This document shows positions 7,717 to 9,979 of a stretch of DNA of 9,979 nucleotides, one piece after another. The notes under the pieces were generated by a model, which searched no databases, had not been told where the DNA came from, and saw only the letters and a program-made list of their open reading frames with translations. Position 1 is the first letter of the stretch, and each line of letters starts with the position of its first letter. The DNA comes from Aquificota bacterium (lineage in GTDB: Bacteria; Thermosulfidibacterota; Thermosulfidibacteria; Thermosulfidibacterales; B14-G1). The DNA lies in the NCBI GenBank assembly GCA_003648675.1, contig QMPS01000017.1, positions 1 through 9,979 of the forward strand. The letters are read 5' to 3'. Both the position numbers and the translations under genes were made by a program.

Positions 7717-8583
7717 ATGCAGTGGTGGTTTAAGAAGAGCCCCTTTAGTAGAGTGAAGAGATCCCAGCAGAGGGCTCCCCGGGGCCTCTGGATAAGGTGT
7801 GATAATTGTAAGGAGATGGTTTACAAGGAGGAGGTGGAGAGGAATCTTAAGGTCTGTCCCAAATGCAACTATCACTTCCGCATCTCTGCCAAGGAGAGGA
7901 TAGATCTCTTAGTGGACAAAGGCACCTTTCGAGAGCACGATAATGGGCTTTCTCCACTGGATCCTTTGAGGTTTAAGGACACCAAAAAGTATCATGACCG
8001 TCTCAAAGAAGCCCAGAGAAAGACGGGTATGAAGGACGCAGTGGTTTGTGGCTATGCTCAAATAGGGGGGTATCCCGTGGAACTGGTGATCTTTGAATTT
8101 GCCTTTCTGGGCGGGAGTATGGGCTCTGTGGTGGGTGAAAAGATCACCCGGGCGGCTGAGAGGGCCTTGGAGAACAAGAGGCCCCTCATAATCATCTCTT
8201 GCTCTGGGGGGGCCAGGATGCAGGAGTCCATCTTTTCCCTCATGCAGATGGGGAAGACCTGCGCTGCCTTGACAAGGCTGAGCGAGGCCAAGTTGCCCTT
8301 CATCTCCATTCTCACCGATCCTACCACAGGGGGGGTGTCCGCCAGTTTTGCCCTTTTGGGAGACGTGGTCATCTCCGAACCTAGAGCCCTTATAGGGTTT
8401 GCCGGTCCTCGGGTCATTGAGCAGACCATCAGGCAGCAGTTACCCCCTGGTTTCCAAAGGGCAGAGTTCCTCATGGACCATGGCTTTGTGGACATGGTGG
8501 TCGACAGAAAAGATCTGAAACCTACTTTGGTTAAGATCCTTTCCCTTTTTGGGAGGAAAGGGGAGGCTGATGAGTTTCATTAG
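7717..8583 (+). CDS. accD: Acetyl-CoA carboxylase carboxyltransferase subunit beta
   Basis: Beta subunit of the carboxyltransferase that moves carboxyl from carboxybiotin to acetyl-CoA to give malonyl-CoA, the first committed step of fatty-acid synthesis; the working enzyme is an AccA2D2 complex in the cytosol. It has 288 residues, slightly shorter than E. coli (304). An N-terminal zinc ribbon has C28/C31 and C47/C50. The crotonase-fold core follows, with [11 protein letters not shown] (132-142), [10 protein letters not shown] (161-170), [12 protein letters not shown] (201-212) and [11 protein letters not shown] (227-237). The ATG at 7717 follows GAGAGG with six bases of spacing, three bases after the trmFO stop. 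accA is not in the window. The gene holds two runs of seven G (8206-8212, 8329-8335) without any frame break. It is the only non-RNA/translation gene in the 3' half of the window. Confidence 0.97.
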   Translation: MQWWFKKSPFSRVKRSQQRAPRGLWIRCDNCKEMVYKEEVERNLKVCPKCNYHFRISAKERIDLLVDKGTFREHDNGLSPLDPLRFKDTKKYHDRLKEAQRKTGMKDAVVCGYAQIGGYPVELVIFEFAFLGGSMGSVVGEKITRAAERALENKRPLIIISCSGGARMQESIFSLMQMGKTCAALTRLSEAKLPFISILTDPTTGGVSASFALLGDVVISEPRALIGFAGPRVIEQTIRQQLPPGFQRAEFLMDHGFVDMVVDRKDLKPTLVKILSLFGRKGEADEFH

Positions 8584-9298
8584 GAGGGATGGGCGTCTTC
8601 CTGACAAGATGAGAAAGGTGAGGTTGGTGCGGGGTTACATAAAGCACGCCGAGGGCTCGGCTCTCATTGAAATAGGGGACACCAGAGTGCTTTGCACCGC
8701 ATCTGTGGAGGAGAAGGTGCCCCCTTTTTTGAAGGGCACAGGTCAGGGCTGGATCACCGCTGAATACTCCATGCTGCCTCGGTCTACCCATACCAGGACA
8801 GTGAGGGAGGTGACCAAGGGGCGCCCTTCCGGCAGGAGCCTAGAGATACAGAGGCTCATTGGTAGGAGCCTCAGGGCGGTGGTGGATTTGAGGACTTTGG
8901 GTGAGAGGACTATATGGATTGACTGTGATGTCATCCAGGCTGATGGTGGAACCAGGACGGCTTCCATCACCGGGGCTTTTGTGGCTCTTTACGACGCCCT
9001 TGAGTACCTCAAAAGGACAGGAGCGGTGAGGGAGAATCCTGTAAAGGACTACCTGGCTGCTGTGAGTGTAGGCATTTACAAGGGCGTGCCCATTCTGGAT
9101 CTCACTTATCAGGAGGATTCAGAGGCAGAGGTGGACATGAACCTGGTGATGACGGGTAAAGGCGAGTTTGTGGAGATTCAGGGCACAGCGGAGCACGCCA
9201 CCTTCAGTAGAGAGAAACTGGAAAAGATGTTAGCTTTGGGGGAGAAGGGAGTTAAAGAGTTGGTGGAGTTTCAGAGGCGTATTGTGGGAGAGATATGA
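8570..9298 (+). CDS. rph: Ribonuclease PH
   Basis: Phosphate-dependent 3'-5' exoribonuclease that trims tRNA precursors to the CCA end, normally as a hexameric ring. It has 242 residues (E. coli 238). It opens with RRDGR (5-9), followed by LCTASVEE (41-48), [17 protein letters not shown] (50-66) and MLPR. Next come [20 protein letters not shown] (84-103) and [20 protein letters not shown] (117-136), the phosphate/RNA-binding arginine region. Acidic residues D177, D183 and D189 sit in the LDLTYQED...VDMN segment, as in the active site of the family. The ATG at 8570 lies inside accD, overlapping it by 14 bases, with GGAGG only three bases upstream. A TTG at 8549 would add seven residues not expected in the family. 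The stop overlaps phoH (ATGA). Confidence 0.96.
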   Translation: MSFIRRDGRLPDKMRKVRLVRGYIKHAEGSALIEIGDTRVLCTASVEEKVPPFLKGTGQGWITAEYSMLPRSTHTRTVREVTKGRPSGRSLEIQRLIGRSLRAVVDLRTLGERTIWIDCDVIQADGGTRTASITGAFVALYDALEYLKRTGAVRENPVKDYLAAVSVGIYKGVPILDLTYQEDSEAEVDMNLVMTGKGEFVEIQGTAEHATFSREKLEKMLALGEKGVKELVEFQRRIVGEI

Positions 9299-9979
9299 GT
9301 AAGCTGGTATTGGATCTGGATTTCCGAGATGAGGGGGCCTGGAGAGCTTTTTTTGGCCAAAGGGAGGAGAATCTTAGGCTCATAGAGGAGACCTTTGGCG
9401 TGAGGATCCAGGCCCGGGGTAGCAGGGTTCAGGTAGAGGGGGACTCCGACGCCCTCAACCGGGTGGAAACCCTGTTGCGTCAGCTTCTGAGTCTCATTAA
9501 CGACGGTTACGATTTGAGAAAGAAAGATTTGGAGTTTACTATAAGGATGGTGATGAACCGACAGGGGGAGAGGGTGAAGGAGGTCTTTTCTCAGGGAATC
9601 TACATACCTTCTAAGAAGAAGCTCATTACGCCCAAGAGCTTGCAGCAGAAGGTCTATGTTGATGCCATCAAGAACTATGACATCGTTTTTGCCATAGGAC
9701 CTGCCGGGACGGGAAAGACTTATCTGGCCATGGCCATGGCCGTCTCTTATCTTTTGAGAAGGGAGGTGGAGCGTATCATTCTCACCCGTCCCGCTGTGGA
9801 GGCTGGGGAGAAGCTGGGTTTTTTGCCGGGTGATATTCTGGAAAAGGTCAACCCTTATTTAAGGCCTCTTTATGATGCCCTTTATGATATGGTGGATTGG
9901 AGTAAGGCCGAGAACTTCCTGGAGAAGGGGATCATAGAGGTGGCCCCATTGGCTTTCATGAGGGGTAGGACCTTGAACA
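9295..9979 (+). CDS. phoH: PhoH/YbeZ-family P-loop ATPase, 3'-truncated by window edge
   Basis: Predicted ATPase of the PhoH-like (YbeZ) family. Members often sit beside ybeY and are linked to RNA metabolism and 16S rRNA maturation, but their exact reaction is not settled. The frame is open from the ATG at 9295 (ATGA overlap with rph; GGGAG four bases upstream) to the window edge, giving 228 residues of an expected 310-330. An N-terminal region of about 70 residues ([15 protein letters not shown], then [17 protein letters not shown]) looks like a KH-type RNA-binding fold by pattern, which is inference. The ATPase domain starts around residue 105 with Walker A GPAGTGKT (135-142) and the PhoH motif [17 protein letters not shown] (164-180). 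The Walker B segment expected after RGRTLN is beyond the edge. Family is secure; the symbol is used in the family sense. Confidence 0.92.
   Translation, partial: MSKLVLDLDFRDEGAWRAFFGQREENLRLIEETFGVRIQARGSRVQVEGDSDALNRVETLLRQLLSLINDGYDLRKKDLEFTIRMVMNRQGERVKEVFSQGIYIPSKKKLITPKSLQQKVYVDAIKNYDIVFAIGPAGTGKTYLAMAMAVSYLLRREVERIILTRPAVEAGEKLGFLPGDILEKVNPYLRPLYDALYDMVDWSKAENFLEKGIIEVAPLAFMRGRTLN

Overview
This window is a single, very tightly packed, all-plus-strand run of bacterial housekeeping genes. It covers the 3' part of the spc ribosomal-protein operon, the whole alpha operon, and a downstream group of tRNA/rRNA-maturation and lipid genes. Every one of the 15 genes belongs to a recognisable family. 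The first (rplO) and last (phoH family) are cut by the window edges. The largest gap between genes is about 35 bases, several neighbours overlap by 1, 4 or 14 bases, and no terminator or promoter stands out, so the window looks like one long co-transcribed unit.

Layout: 1-2335 holds the L15 C-terminal part, the SecY translocon subunit and adenylate kinase. 2332-3460 holds methionine aminopeptidase, initiation factor IF-1 and ribosomal protein L36. 3471-6333 is the alpha operon in classical order: S13, S11, S4, RNA polymerase alpha, L17. 6346-9979 holds TrmFO (folate/FAD tRNA m5U54 methyltransferase), AccD (acetyl-CoA carboxylase carboxyltransferase beta subunit), RNase PH and a PhoH/YbeZ-type P-loop ATPase. 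The first three blocks make the translation, secretion and transcription machinery. The last block, apart from accD, modifies or matures RNA.

The organism is a bacterium; I cannot place it in a phylum. Clues are the secY-adk-map-infA-rpmJ-alpha operon order, the presence of TrmFO, zinc-ligand (C+) forms of L36, S4 and adenylate kinase, an RpoA N-terminus that recalls Deltaproteobacteria-like sequences from memory, and a purine-rich coding strand that prefers AGG/AGA for arginine. The purine loading and zinc-rich paralogue choice would suit a thermophile or anaerobe, but that is inference.

I found no undescribed multi-gene system. The items most worth a second look are: an Asp encoded in ribosomal protein S11 at the position where E. 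coli has the Asn that becomes isoaspartate; two overlapping, mutually exclusive GC-rich hairpins in the first codons of trmFO; TTG start codons on rpsM and rpsD that upstream in-frame stops make unavoidable; and the direct linkage of the alpha operon to trmFO-accD-rph-phoH.
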